Shown: positions 9,362 to 19,200 of the stretch, one piece after another | Layout: each line of letters starts with the position of its first letter | How positions within the stretch are numbered: the stretch's first letter is position 1 | Assembly (NCBI GenBank): GCA_049487715.1 | Contig: CP150558.1 | Location: 62,001-126,000 of the forward strand | Source of the DNA: Pycnococcus provasolii | Taxonomy: Eukaryota > Chlorophyta > Pseudoscourfieldiophyceae > Pseudoscourfieldiales | Reading direction: 5' to 3' | DNA length: 64,000 nucleotides | Made by a program: the position numbers and the translations under genes | Notes under the pieces: generated by a model | Database searches by the model: none | What the model was told of the DNA's origin: nothing | The model's input: only the letters and a program-made list of their open reading frames with translations

Positions 9362-10621
9362 TTACAACCGCACGCACGATCGAGCAGAAGCGACGAGTGC
9401 GATCCAGTCGTGCCTTAATAGGGCGTCACGTGCGTCGCCTGGTGCAAGCGCGATGCTGCCGTCTTCTTTCAGCATGTCTAGTGCCGGTAAGGACGTTTCG
9501 TCTTGTCTCCCGTCATCGTCGTCGTCGTCGTCGTCTCCGCATCCACCCCGCTGCCGAACGAGAATCTCGAGACGTGAGTCGCGCCGGTATGCACTGCTGT
9601 CAAGGGTAATCTCAGCCGTCTCGCCTTCTGACGATGCGCTCCCGCTCACCGCCGCAAGGCTCCAAGCCGTTGTACCTGTGCGCATGACCGCTTTGGCGCG
9701 AAGGACGCGCGTCACCTCGTCTCGCGTGCTCAGAACAGTGCTCATGAATTCCGCGAGCCGTGTGCGATCGAAGATATCTTCACGATGGTACACAAGTCCG
9801 ATGCTGTATGTCAGCGACCCGTCGCCTGCGTGGCGCGTGCGGCCGATAAGCACGCGTGGGTGACCGCCAGGTGCTGATACACGCGTGAGCTCGTAGCTTG
9901 TGTGCGTATCTGCGTATGTATCTGCGTCGACCTGCGTCGCGAGCGAGGCGAGTTTCCCGTGCTCGTCAGACGCGAGCTGGTCGAGCAGCCGTGATGGAAC
10001 AGCCGTTCCTCTCTGTTCTGTGCTCTCTAAACTCTTTGGTGGCCAGAGCGTAGCGTGCCAAGTCAAGAGCGCGTCACGGTACGTGTCCGTCCTTGCGTTG
10101 ACAAGCACGACGTCGCTCGCGGCAACTTGGTTGACAAATAGCGGAGAGTCGACGACGCTTTGTTCGTCATCGGCAATGTTGTCGCGGAACACAAATTCCG
10201 GGTCAAGCACGCACATCGTTCCCATCAACTCCACCGCGTCGCCGAGCGGCGGCTTTTGCAATGCGTCCAGAACGCTTCCCGGGTGTCCCAAGCCGGACAT
10301 CTCGATGATGAGCCGCGTTGGCCTGGAACGTCGAAGAAGCGTGGCGATCGCTGCCATAGTCACACCTGCAGCACTGCAGCACATGCACCCTCCTGCAAGC
10401 TCCTTGACGACAATGTCGCCGCCGCCGCCGCAGCCGCCGCCGCCTTGTTGATCCGCATCAGCCGCCGCCGAGAGTGCCGCGCCGTCGATGCCCACGGCAC
10501 CCACCTCGTTCACAAAAATGGCCCACTTCTCGCCTGGTGGTTTGTGCGCGAGCAGTGCTTGCACGACAGTGCTCTTGCCTGCGCCGAGCAAACCCGTCAC
10601 CAGCGAGACGGCGACGGGCAT
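9362..10621 (-). CDS. CobW/COG0523-family G3E GTPase
   Basis: 419 residues. G3E metallochaperone GTPase: Walker A GLLGAGKST at 10-18, switch-region NEVG at 38-41, the family-defining Cys motif GGCMCC at 77-82 (CxCC, metal binding), and the Walker B-like IIEMSGLGHP at 105-114. The C-terminal CobW_C domain is represented by a region rich in beta strands (…SYSIGLVYHREDIFDRTRL…) and ends in an Asp-rich loop coded by a GAC/GAT repeat. Proteins of this family insert or deliver Zn, Co or Fe to client enzymes. The usual base-specificity motif NKxD appears as VNARTD (about 184-189), so Lys is replaced by Ala and the spacing is altered, which may change nucleotide selectivity. A Gly/Cys-rich insert (GGGGCGGGG, about 60-68) sits between switch I and the CxCC motif and may add metal ligands. 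No targeting peptide is apparent. Confidence 0.88.
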   Translation of the reverse strand: MPVAVSLVTGLLGAGKSTVVQALLAHKPPGEKWAIFVNEVGAVGIDGAALSAAADADQQGGGGCGGGGDIVVKELAGGCMCCSAAGVTMAAIATLLRRSRPTRLIIEMSGLGHPGSVLDALQKPPLGDAVELMGTMCVLDPEFVFRDNIADDEQSVVDSPLFVNQVAASDVVLVNARTDTYRDALLTWHATLWPPKSLESTEQRGTAVPSRLLDQLASDEHGKLASLATQVDADTYADTHTSYELTRVSAPGGHPRVLIGRTRHAGDGSLTYSIGLVYHREDIFDRTRLAEFMSTVLSTRDEVTRVLRAKAVMRTGTTAWSLAAVSGSASSEGETAEITLDSSAYRRDSRLEILVRQRGGCGDDDDDDDDGRQDETSLPALDMLKEDGSIALAPGDARDALLRHDWIALVASARSCVRL

Positions 10622-10970
10622 GGCGACGCTCGCTACGAACGTGTGGTGGGATGTGGATAGGAAAATTCGTGGTCAGAACTGGTGGTCAGAACCCAGCAGG
10701 GAGAAAGGTCTGGGAGAAGCCAAACAAACAAACCCCCAATCATTCAATCCCCGGATTTCTGTAACTATCCAGGTTTAGTTTACCCAATCATTGTTATTCC
10801 AAATGCTTATTCCTGACAGACATCCCCGCAGGCCGCAACACCTGTCACCTACCTGTGTCACTTAAGTGTTCGTTACTTGTCAATTCCTCCCTCGGCTCCC
10901 GCTTGTTCATTCCCTCCCCCTCCTGGCCTCCTCCTACCCCACCAGGTGTCAAGGTGGCTAAACTTTTAGT
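10622..10970. other. Intergenic, promoter of the CobW-family gene
   Basis: 349 bp between two minus-strand genes. No ORF, RNA gene or repeat was recognised. It must hold the CobW promoter and the terminator of the MUN-like gene. Confidence 0.5.
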
Positions 10971-13900
10971 CTAGACTTTCGGCAAGTTGAACCGCCTCTT
11001 CAAAACCTTCGACACCTGACGGTCACGACGATGGCACACGACGCGCATTAGTGTCGCGTCCAGCAAACGGCCGTGCTCGAGAACGTCGCACATGTGCTCG
11101 AGAAGCTCCCAGCTGTCCAAGGCCATCAAGTCGAGCACCTTCCATATGCCCGCCGCCTGGAGGGACCACTCGAGGTCCATTGGAGCAAGTCCAAGCGTCG
11201 CGTGGAACGAACGCAGCTTGTCGATGTCGCCGAGAACCACGCGAACGTGCCGCGTCGTGAAGGCGCGGCCTGGACCGCCGTCGACGAGTGCATAACGCAT
11301 GAGCGTGCATATCACGCGGGTACAAGCTTGCAGCGCGACAGGTGCGAGGCGGGAGGGAAGGCTCGCGCGAAGGTGCTCGGCGGCAAGGTGCACGGCATTG
11401 CCCGACGCGAGGATGGATCCCAGCGTGATGTCCGGCAATTCAGACGACGACATTGACGTGGAATCTGGCGGAAGCAGGCGGTCAAGGTCACCCAGGTAAA
11501 TCACGGAGAGCGCCTCGGCAGCTGATGACGCGCCGCTGCAACTTGCTGCAGCCTTGTTCTTGTCGCCATTTCCTCCGCTGTCACTGCCAACGACATATCC
11601 GCCGCCGCCGCGGTAATGGTAAGGGTGAGAGATGGTGGACGCTTCCTCCGATGCGGGCACCGGCACCGGCACCGCTCCTAGATGATTCTTTTCTCCCTTG
11701 ACGAGCATCGCGGCAAAGCCACACGCTCGCGCAAGACCTGTCTCAGCCTCGCGAGCAGCATGATTCACTTGATCGAACGCCTTCATCAGCACACCGCTCA
11801 CGTCTCCTGCACCTGACGACGACGCCCCAACGCCGGCGCCACCACTGCGTGGGGAAATGTCAGCTCTACTATGATGTGCACCCGCCGCTGTAGTGGTAAA
11901 CTGGACGCGGGGAGATGCAAATGGAAATTCATCATTCGATCGCGGCGGCGGCGGCGGCGGTGGTGGCGTAGGCTTCTCAACGGCGCCTCGATCCATGCCA
12001 TATGTTCGCTCGACGTAGACGCTGTCGTGGTCAATCGTCTCCTCCTCGCAGAGTCTGGCTTGGTAGTGCATGAGCTGTGCACAAAGGCGCGTGGCAATTG
12101 TCTGCGCAAGACTCTCGAGATGCGCGACGGAGTGCATGCGCACGGTGAGTTCCTCCGTGCACGTTGCCGCTCGCCCCATTGGGATCTGACGACTTCGTGG
12201 TTGAGGCGATGACATGCTGCCGCCGGTTTGATCGAGGCTCTGAGCACGCTCCACGGAGGATGACCCTCCTCCTCCTCCTCCTCCTCGTGATGCGGCGCCT
12301 AGGCGAGGGGTGATATTGGTACTGCTCGATGCACGCAAGCCGTTGGCGGCCGCCGTTGGGATGACGACATTGGCATCCGTAGTAGTGCCATCCCTTGCGG
12401 TGTTCAGGAACTCCTCAGCCACCTGTGCATTGAGAGCCGCAACCTCGGATGCATTGGATGGAATGCTACTGGTTCCTTCATGATCGCAGACATCGCCAAC
12501 GATGGCGGCGGCGGTGGCGGGCGTTGTCTCCTCGCTGTCTTCTTCATGCCCCCCGCCTGCTTTCTTGCGTCGTCCAAAGCGAAGGAACGACGTCCAGGAT
12601 GACGTCGACGACGTCGCCGGCGCTGGCATTGTTGTTGTCTTATCATTTAACTCCGTGTCTGCTGTCCACGACGCATCGTCTTTTGCCGTGGCATCAAGAT
12701 GTGCAATCACGTTACGATGCGTCTCCGTCTGCATCTTGCTTTGCTCGTGTTTTTCACGTGACATCTGTGCATTGTCGGAAGCCTGCAGAATGGCTGGCGC
12801 GACAGCCGCAAGAGCGCGTCCTGTGAACCCATGAGGCTTTTCCGCGGCTGGCATCAACATCGTCGTCTTCGTCGTGTCGGATGAAGTATGCTGCTGCTGC
12901 CTCTCCTGTTCCTCGTTCTGCTGCTTGTCAATTGCGGCAACGCCAGCAAGCCAGCGTCCCCTGTCGATACGGCTAAGCCAATTGGGAATCTTCGCCGCGG
13001 ATGCGAGGCGCCTGGCGAGCGTCGGTGGCATCGACGACGGCATTCGCCGCATACTGCTCGACGCTGTTGTTGTGTGCGTGACGACGGTGGACGTCTCATC
13101 GTCGGAGTCGCCATCTTCGTCTAGAAGGCCCGCCGATTGCAGCGCATCGCGCGCGGAGTTCGTCTCGGAGATGCCACGGATCATGCAACCTCCGGCGGCA
13201 CCTGCTGCGGCGGCAACATGGAAGACAGCTTCTTTGTACCGCGTGTACCTTGGCATCGGCGCGAGCATCTTGTGCATGGAAAAATCGTCAGCACGACGAG
13301 CGAGAGCCTCGATTGCATCCACGATCGCGCCGCTGAGTTGATTCGCAAATTCGCAGGCGAGCGTTTCGAGCCCGACGACGACCACATCACCGACACCAAA
13401 CAGCGACGGGTGTCCGGCGCTTGCACTCATCAGCCGAAGCGATGGCGTTGTCGTAGATTTCGACCTCGAAACCCGGCGATGATTTGGATACGTCCCAGAC
13501 GGCGAAGACAACCCACCACCGCCTCGATGACGCTGTTGCTGTTGCTTGCGTCGATCCTGCTCCTCCTCGAGCGCTACGGCGGCACGATCGAAGAACTCCT
13601 CCACGGCATCGAGGAGAAGACGTGCGTGCTCGTGCGCGCACTGTGCGTGTCTGAGATCTGCACGCGAAGACAGCGCCTGCCAGCTGTCCACGGACATGGC
13701 ACGGTAAAATGCACCTCTGAGATACGGTCGAAGGGCTAGCGTCCAGCATCGAAGTGCGTCAGGCGCAGCATTCGCCGGCGACGACGACGATTGCGTGTGT
13801 TGATGATGCTGTTTCTTGCTGCTGTATTTGCTGCCGCCGCCGACGCTGCCTTGTTGTTGTTGTTGTTGTTGTACTTGTTTTTTCTTCTTCTCAACTGCGT

Positions 13901-14099
13901 CATTCTTCAAGAGCGACGTTGTTGTTGATTGTGATGGCGCCACTACATGATTCAAAGCAGAAGCAGGCTCCACCACCAACATGTCGCCAGTGCCGTAAGT
14001 AGTAGTAGTGTTAGGTTCGCCGACGCCATTTGGTGTTGTTTCCTCCTCCTCATTCACCACACGACTACTATTATCGATCATGCCGGCAGCGCCGGACAT
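10971..14099 (-). CDS. MUN-domain-like (Munc13/PATROL1-type) protein
   Basis: 1042 residues from the ATG at 14097-14099 (MSGAAGMIDNSSR). The open frame continues 150 codons upstream through a telomere-like repeat, which is taken as 5' UTR/promoter. The protein is Gln/Ser/Thr/Gly-rich and disordered over much of its length, with poly-Gln (~75-85) and Asp/Glu runs. Helical regions occur at about 100-160 (LALRPYLRGAFYRAMSVDSW), 220-300 and the C-terminal 250 residues. Near the C-terminus, RYALVDGGPGRAFTTRHVRV, then a Leu-rich segment with LGLAPMDLE and LMALDSWEL, matches the closing pattern of Munc13/DUF810 MUN domains (…LLDGGPxRxFxxxDvxxLxeDLxxLkxFFxAdGxGL…LMxLdT…). PATROL1 and Munc13 proteins act in vesicle tethering and exocytosis. 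The assignment rests on this C-terminal block and on helical content; an unrelated helical protein cannot be excluded. Confidence 0.5.
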   Translation of the reverse strand: MSGAAGMIDNSSRVVNEEEETTPNGVGEPNTTTTYGTGDMLVVEPASALNHVVAPSQSTTTSLLKNDAVEKKKKQVQQQQQQQGSVGGGSKYSSKKQHHQHTQSSSSPANAAPDALRCWTLALRPYLRGAFYRAMSVDSWQALSSRADLRHAQCAHEHARLLLDAVEEFFDRAAVALEEEQDRRKQQQQRHRGGGGLSSPSGTYPNHRRVSRSKSTTTPSLRLMSASAGHPSLFGVGDVVVVGLETLACEFANQLSGAIVDAIEALARRADDFSMHKMLAPMPRYTRYKEAVFHVAAAAGAAGGCMIRGISETNSARDALQSAGLLDEDGDSDDETSTVVTHTTTASSSMRRMPSSMPPTLARRLASAAKIPNWLSRIDRGRWLAGVAAIDKQQNEEQERQQQHTSSDTTKTTMLMPAAEKPHGFTGRALAAVAPAILQASDNAQMSREKHEQSKMQTETHRNVIAHLDATAKDDASWTADTELNDKTTTMPAPATSSTSSWTSFLRFGRRKKAGGGHEEDSEETTPATAAAIVGDVCDHEGTSSIPSNASEVAALNAQVAEEFLNTARDGTTTDANVVIPTAAANGLRASSSTNITPRLGAASRGGGGGGGSSSVERAQSLDQTGGSMSSPQPRSRQIPMGRAATCTEELTVRMHSVAHLESLAQTIATRLCAQLMHYQARLCEEETIDHDSVYVERTYGMDRGAVEKPTPPPPPPPPRSNDEFPFASPRVQFTTTAAGAHHSRADISPRSGGAGVGASSSGAGDVSGVLMKAFDQVNHAAREAETGLARACGFAAMLVKGEKNHLGAVPVPVPASEEASTISHPYHYRGGGGYVVGSDSGGNGDKNKAAASCSGASSAAEALSVIYLGDLDRLLPPDSTSMSSSELPDITLGSILASGNAVHLAAEHLRASLPSRLAPVALQACTRVICTLMRYALVDGGPGRAFTTRHVRVVLGDIDKLRSFHATLGLAPMDLEWSLQAAGIWKVLDLMALDSWELLEHMCDVLEHGRLLDATLMRVVCHRRDRQVSKVLKRRFNLPKV

Positions 14100-15008
14100 T
14101 ATTGAATGGCGGAATGAATGCGGGGCCAATAAAGGCCAGTAGCGGGTGCGCCAGTAACGCCCTAACCCTAACCCTAACCATGAAGAGGTAGGGTCCGTTA
14201 AGTCGGAGGAAAAAATCAAAAAGTCTCCAGGGCCAAGGAGGAGCAGGGTCTGGAAACTCTGGGTAGAAAACCCTACTAGCCCTACAGGGGGACGCCGGGG
14301 ATCCCGGTCGGGAAACTGGAAAAGGTCGTGCCCAAAATCATCAATGGCGTCCGCCTCTTCGTTCGGGGAATGAATGCCGTCTACTCGCTCTAAGGCGGGA
14401 GGTGGTGGGTGTGGTTGTGGTGCGGCGGTTGCCGTGCTTCGTGCCGGCGTGGTGGATGAGGTGGTACAAAAGGTACACTGATGATGACGCGGCACCTCGC
14501 GAATGTGCACAACATCGGCGTAACATGGCCGCCGCGAGCCCGCGACCTCATCCACCAAAAAAACAAATCTGCCACCATGGCTTCGTCGTGTGGCAGATTT
14601 TGCTGAAACACCCCTTTTTCGCGAAGCGGGTCCGACCGCACGTGCTGTGTGCTTCGTACTGCAAAAGCCTCGACGAGATGAGACGTTTGCGGATCAATTG
14701 GTGGCAAGTACTCTGGGTTCCCGCGCGACGCCTCGCATCGTTCCTCGGCACCTGCATCAGCACCGCTGCCGCCGTGACCGCCACCCAACTCTTCACGCGC
14801 ACCGCCTTCGATAGTTCGATGCCCTGCGCGGCGTCACTTCATTCCACCGCGATGTCCGCTTATCCACATCCGCCATCTCCGACATGCATGACTCCGGCCT
14901 AATTCTCTTCAGATGAAGGGGTTTGATTTTATCGTAAAAATAGGGGTTTTAGGATTTTCCCGCCTCGTCCCTTCCCCTTCACTCGCATTCGCATTCGCAT
15001 TCTCCGCC
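14100..15008. other. Divergent promoter region (MUN-like / WDR5)
   Basis: 909 bp between divergent start codons. It holds CCCTAA repeats at 14160, the palindrome GGGGATCCC near 14297, and telobox-like AGGGGTTTTAGG sequence near 14943 directly before the WDR5 ATG. Frames that run through it on both strands are considered untranslated. Confidence 0.5.
14160..14179 (+). repeat. Interstitial telomere-like repeat (CCCTAA)3
   Basis: Three hexamers lie 61 bp upstream of the start codon of the minus-strand MUN-like gene, so the coding strand reads TTAGGG. Confidence 0.9.
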
Positions 15009-16208
15009 ATGGCGCCCAATACAGGTGGTGTGCCCCCCTCTCTCTCTCTTTCCCGTCTCCACGACGTCGACCTAACTACTCCTAGTAGTAGTAGCAGTGT
15101 ACACGTCAGCGCCCTCGCCTTCCATCCATCGTCGAAGTACTTAGCCGTGGGCCTCACCTCGGGTGTTGTTCTGGTGTACTCGTCGTCGTCATCACCGTCT
15201 TCACCGTCGTCATCCTTCTCGTCGTTAACGTCTTCATTCTCGGGACATCTCGGTGGCATAAACGACCTTGCTTGGGCGGCATCTTCATCTTCTTGTGTCG
15301 CATCCGCGTCCGATGATACGACGATTCGTGTCTGGTGCGTGGAAACTTCCAAGTGCATACAAATTCTCAGAGGACACACGCACTTCGTTTTCACCGTCGC
15401 GTACAACCTTCCCAGAGGACACGTGCTAGCCAGCGGGAGCTTCGACGAAACCGTGCGACTCTGGGACGCGAGGACGGGTGACGAAGTGCGCGTACTACCC
15501 GCGCACAGCGACCCAGTCACCGCTGTCAGCTTCTCAGACGACGGCGCGCTACTCGCTACATCAAGCAGAGACGGGTGTGTGCGCCTGTGGAACGCGGAAA
15601 GCGGAAGGTGTCTTTACACACTGCTCCACGAAGATAACAACACTTTGACAACAGCAGCAGCAGGAGCAGCACCAGCACCAGCACCAGCACCAGCACCACC
15701 ACCTGCAGGAAACGACAAGTCTCAGCAAACGACACAGCCGGTTGTGGGATACGTAGAGGTACTCCCAGGTGGACGATACATACTCACCTCAACGCTGGAC
15801 GGCGCTTGTCGCATCTGGGACATGCTCGCTGACGCGGGTGCCATGAAGAACATCGCACACGACGATGCCAATGGCGACGATGCGGCGCCTGATGGTCCAG
15901 CAAGACGCGTACCTAAGCTCGTCTGCGTTCGGACATTCACGGGATGCGCAAACTCGAAAATGACGATGAAAAGGAGTGTACTTTCGTGTGACGACGGAAC
16001 GCTGCTGATCGTCGGTGGTGGAGAAGACGGCGAAGTTTGTGTCTGGGATGCCCAGAGCTTGTCGTCGAAGCCTGCCGCTCGTGTCGATAGTGCACACAGC
16101 AGCGCGGCTATTGCGTGCGCGTCGTGCCCAAGCCAAATGCTCGTTGCCACTGGTGCGATTGAGAAAAAGGCAACAGTGACCATCTGGCGAGTCGACTTGA
16201 AAAGCTGA
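15009..16208 (+). CDS. WDR5/Swd3-type WD40 protein
   Basis: 399 residues from the ATG at 15009. An in-frame ATG at 14913 would add 32 residues, but that stretch contains the telobox-like promoter sequence. Successive WD40 blades are visible: VHVSALAFHPSSKYLAVG; INDLAWAASSSSCVASASDD ending TIRVWCVE; a blade with LRGHTHFVFTVAYN and GSFDETVRLWDARTG; one with LPAHSDPVTAVSFSDDGALL and SRDGCVRLWNAESGRCLYTL; then YILTSTLDGACRIWD, GGGEDGEVCVWD and a closing blade ending ATVTIWRVD. GSFDExVRxWDxxTGxxxxxLPAHSDPVxAVxF is characteristic of WDR5, the core subunit of MLL/COMPASS H3K4 methyltransferases, which also works in other chromatin complexes. An Ala/Pro repeat insertion (APAPAPAPAPPP, about 217-231) and an acidic insertion (about 275-300) expand loops between blades. 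Convergent with the UvrBC gene (74 bp between stops). Confidence 0.85.
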   Translation: MAPNTGGVPPSLSLSRLHDVDLTTPSSSSSVHVSALAFHPSSKYLAVGLTSGVVLVYSSSSSPSSPSSSFSSLTSSFSGHLGGINDLAWAASSSSCVASASDDTTIRVWCVETSKCIQILRGHTHFVFTVAYNLPRGHVLASGSFDETVRLWDARTGDEVRVLPAHSDPVTAVSFSDDGALLATSSRDGCVRLWNAESGRCLYTLLHEDNNTLTTAAAGAAPAPAPAPAPPPAGNDKSQQTTQPVVGYVEVLPGGRYILTSTLDGACRIWDMLADAGAMKNIAHDDANGDDAAPDGPARRVPKLVCVRTFTGCANSKMTMKRSVLSCDDGTLLIVGGGEDGEVCVWDAQSLSSKPAARVDSAHSSAAIACASCPSQMLVATGAIEKKATVTIWRVDLKS

Positions 16209-16282
16209 AAAAGTAAAAGACTAAAAAGTAAAGTATACGTTACGTTGTACATAAAATTTTTAGTGGTACAGTACATACAAAC

Positions 16283-19200
16283 CTAAAGCTTCTGTTTCCG
16301 TTGTTTGGCACTCGTCGCCGTCGCCAACCCACCAAACATGTCCTTGGTGCGAACGCGACGATGCCGGCTGTTCGCGTATCCATGCGCCTCGTCTCGAAGG
16401 TGACGAAGCAGCAGGAGAGCCGGCCGATTCAAGTCGGCATCCGAGCCACCAGCCACGAGCGATACTTCGCCGCTGTCGTCGTCGCGCATGAACACCTCCT
16501 CCATGCGCTTCGCAAGCGCAAGCACGATAATTTCCTCCCCAAGGCCAGCTCGATCCACCTCCTCGAGCACCGCGCTAAGCTGACCTCGCCCGCCATCCAC
16601 GAGAAGCACGTCGGGGAGAGCGTTGCGCGCGCCCGAACGTCGTGCAAGGCGACGCGACACACTCTCCTTAAGTGCAAGGTAGTCGTCGCCACCGGGCGTG
16701 TCGCCCAAAGAGAAGGTTCGGTGGTAAGATGGCATGGGTTGGCCGTCGACAAATGTAACGCACGATCCCACAGTGCCAGATCCACCTGTGTGGGAAATAT
16801 CCAACGCCTCGATTCGTCGGATCGAGCGACTGCCAGCCTTGAGCACACGGCGCAAATCTTCGAGAGCTTTGTGCGCGCGCTCTTCTGATCGAGCACGATC
16901 TTCCACGACACCCTCGAGATTTCTCACCGCCATCGCAGCGGCTGCTTGCATGTCTTCGTCTTCACCCAGATCCTCGTTCGTCAATGCTATCAGGCGAAAC
17001 GGGCGCTGCACATCGTCCCCCTCTCCGTCGTCGTTCTTCGACGCAAGAGACATCTCGAGCTCTTCGGCATCTGCAACTGCATAGCCAGCAGTCACGATCG
17101 CCGAAGGCACCGCGGCTCCGTTGCGCAGGTAGTGCGATTCGACAACGAGCCGCATCGCCTCAGGTAGGTCGACGTCCACGTCGTTTCCATTCGATGTCAC
17201 GAAGTGCACCAATCGACCAATCACCGCACCGCGCCGAAGCTGCATGATCTGAATCGCGGCGGTACCATTTTCCGCACGTTTTGCCGCAACAATGTCCACG
17301 TCGCCAATAGGCGTGAGCTTATCGTCCGTTGGCATATCCACCTTCGCCAGGTCATCCTCGAGCTGCAAGGCAGCCTCATTCTCGCCGCGTAGGCGCAGCT
17401 GTTCCGCCGCCTGTGCAACGTTCCCTTGCAGCACGAGCATCGCACCTCCGTCAATCCGATCGCGACGGTACGACACCAGATCCTGCGTGTCCCCGTATCG
17501 ATGGGCAAATAGAGTAGTTCTCAGCTGGTACACCTGATTGATTGTCGAAACTAAGCGCTTTGCGGCACCGTAGTCCATGTAGGGACCAAACACCGCCTGT
17601 CGACCGCTGGAACTTGGGCGATAGCTCACGAACACCTGCGGGAGGTCGTCTGATGTTGACACGGCGATGTACGGGTAGGCGCCCTTGTTGTCCTTCAGAC
17701 GCACGTTGTACATTGGTTGCAGCTGCTCCACCATGCGCCACTCAGTCAAAAGTGCCTGAGCCGGTCCTTCGGGGCAGACGTGATGGTCGAGTGAAACTGC
17801 GTGCGACATCATCGCCTTTGTCTTCCGCTCGTAGGGTGATAACGAATAGTGATCCTTGCGCACGGCAGCTCGAAGGTAGCTTGCACATCTACTTCGCAGG
17901 TTGTTTGCTTTTCCAACGTAAAGGACGGTGCCGTCCTCCGCTCGCCACGTGTACACACCCGCGTCCTGCGGCAGGCGCGTCACCGCCAACCGAAGAGCTG
18001 CGATACGACGTCGATCCTCCGGCGTCATCGCATCTGGCGAGTCGAGCGGAGCAGTTGTCTCATGCTCACCAGCAGTCTCCTCGTCGAACGAGATAGCCAC
18101 AACATTGTTCTGCGCAGAATCGCTGCTCACGTCGCCTGGCTGGTAATACGGCTCCGCATCTTCACCACGCATGCGTCGCTTCATCTCCGCCACGCGCTCC
18201 AACTCCTCCTTGCGAAGTTCAAACAGGCTGTCCGACGAGCCGACATTGCGCGTCGATCGAGGAATGACGCCGAATCGCGTGTTGTAAGCCATTTGGAGTT
18301 TGCGGCGTCGCTCCGTCTCTTTCAACACTTCGGCCATCGCGGGCGTGATTTTGTTGGCGTACAAGGCGGCGCGGCCATCGATGTGCCTTGCGGCACGACC
18401 TACCGTCTGGATCAGACTTCGATACGACCGCAGAAATCCTTGTTTGTCCGCGTCCAGGATTCCCACAAACGAAACCTCGGGCAAATCTAATCCCTCGCGC
18501 AGGAGATTGACGCCCACCACGACATCGATTTCGCCATTCTGCAGCTTGCTAAGCACGTCCGCTCGTTCCACCGCCGTTTTCTTGCAGTGGAGAAATTCGG
18601 CATTGATGTTGCGCGACTTGAGCAGCTCTGAAAGATCCTCGCTGTCTCGCTGGGTTAGCGTCGTGACTAGGCTGCGCTGTCCCATCGCGGCTCGGCTTCT
18701 TATGGTTTCAAACAGATGCGTTTCGAGGTACTTGCCCTCCTTTGGCACGACATCGATGATCGGATCGAGCACTCCGGTTGGCCTGATGACCATATCGACG
18801 AATGGCGCCGCAGGGCCGCCGCTTCGCTTCAATCTCACCGCCGCGTCCTTGCATCGTGCCACCTCACCGTCACCGGGCGTCGCCGAAACATACAGCGTCT
18901 GCGGAACGCGCTGCCAGAATTCAGATGCTCGTAGTGGCCGATTGTCCAGCGCCGATGGTAGGCGGTACCCGTGTTCAATCAGCGTGTGCTTTCTGCTTCG
19001 ATCAGCCGCAAACATGGTCCCCACCTGCGGAACGGTGACGTGACTTTCGTCGACAATCAGAAGCCAGTCTCGCGGATTTGGCGGCGTCGTAGGTTGTTGT
19101 TGCTCAGCAGCCTCAATGCCACCACGCATTTCACCAGCATGTGCCATGTAGTCGACGAGCGTCGCGGGCGCATCACCAGGCTTTCTCCCGGCGAGGTGTC

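Noticed and set aside
14100-14558. 150-codon upstream extension of the MUN-like gene
   Set aside because: It reads through telomere-like repeats and has no ATG-initiated conserved segment; promoter DNA is a better explanation.
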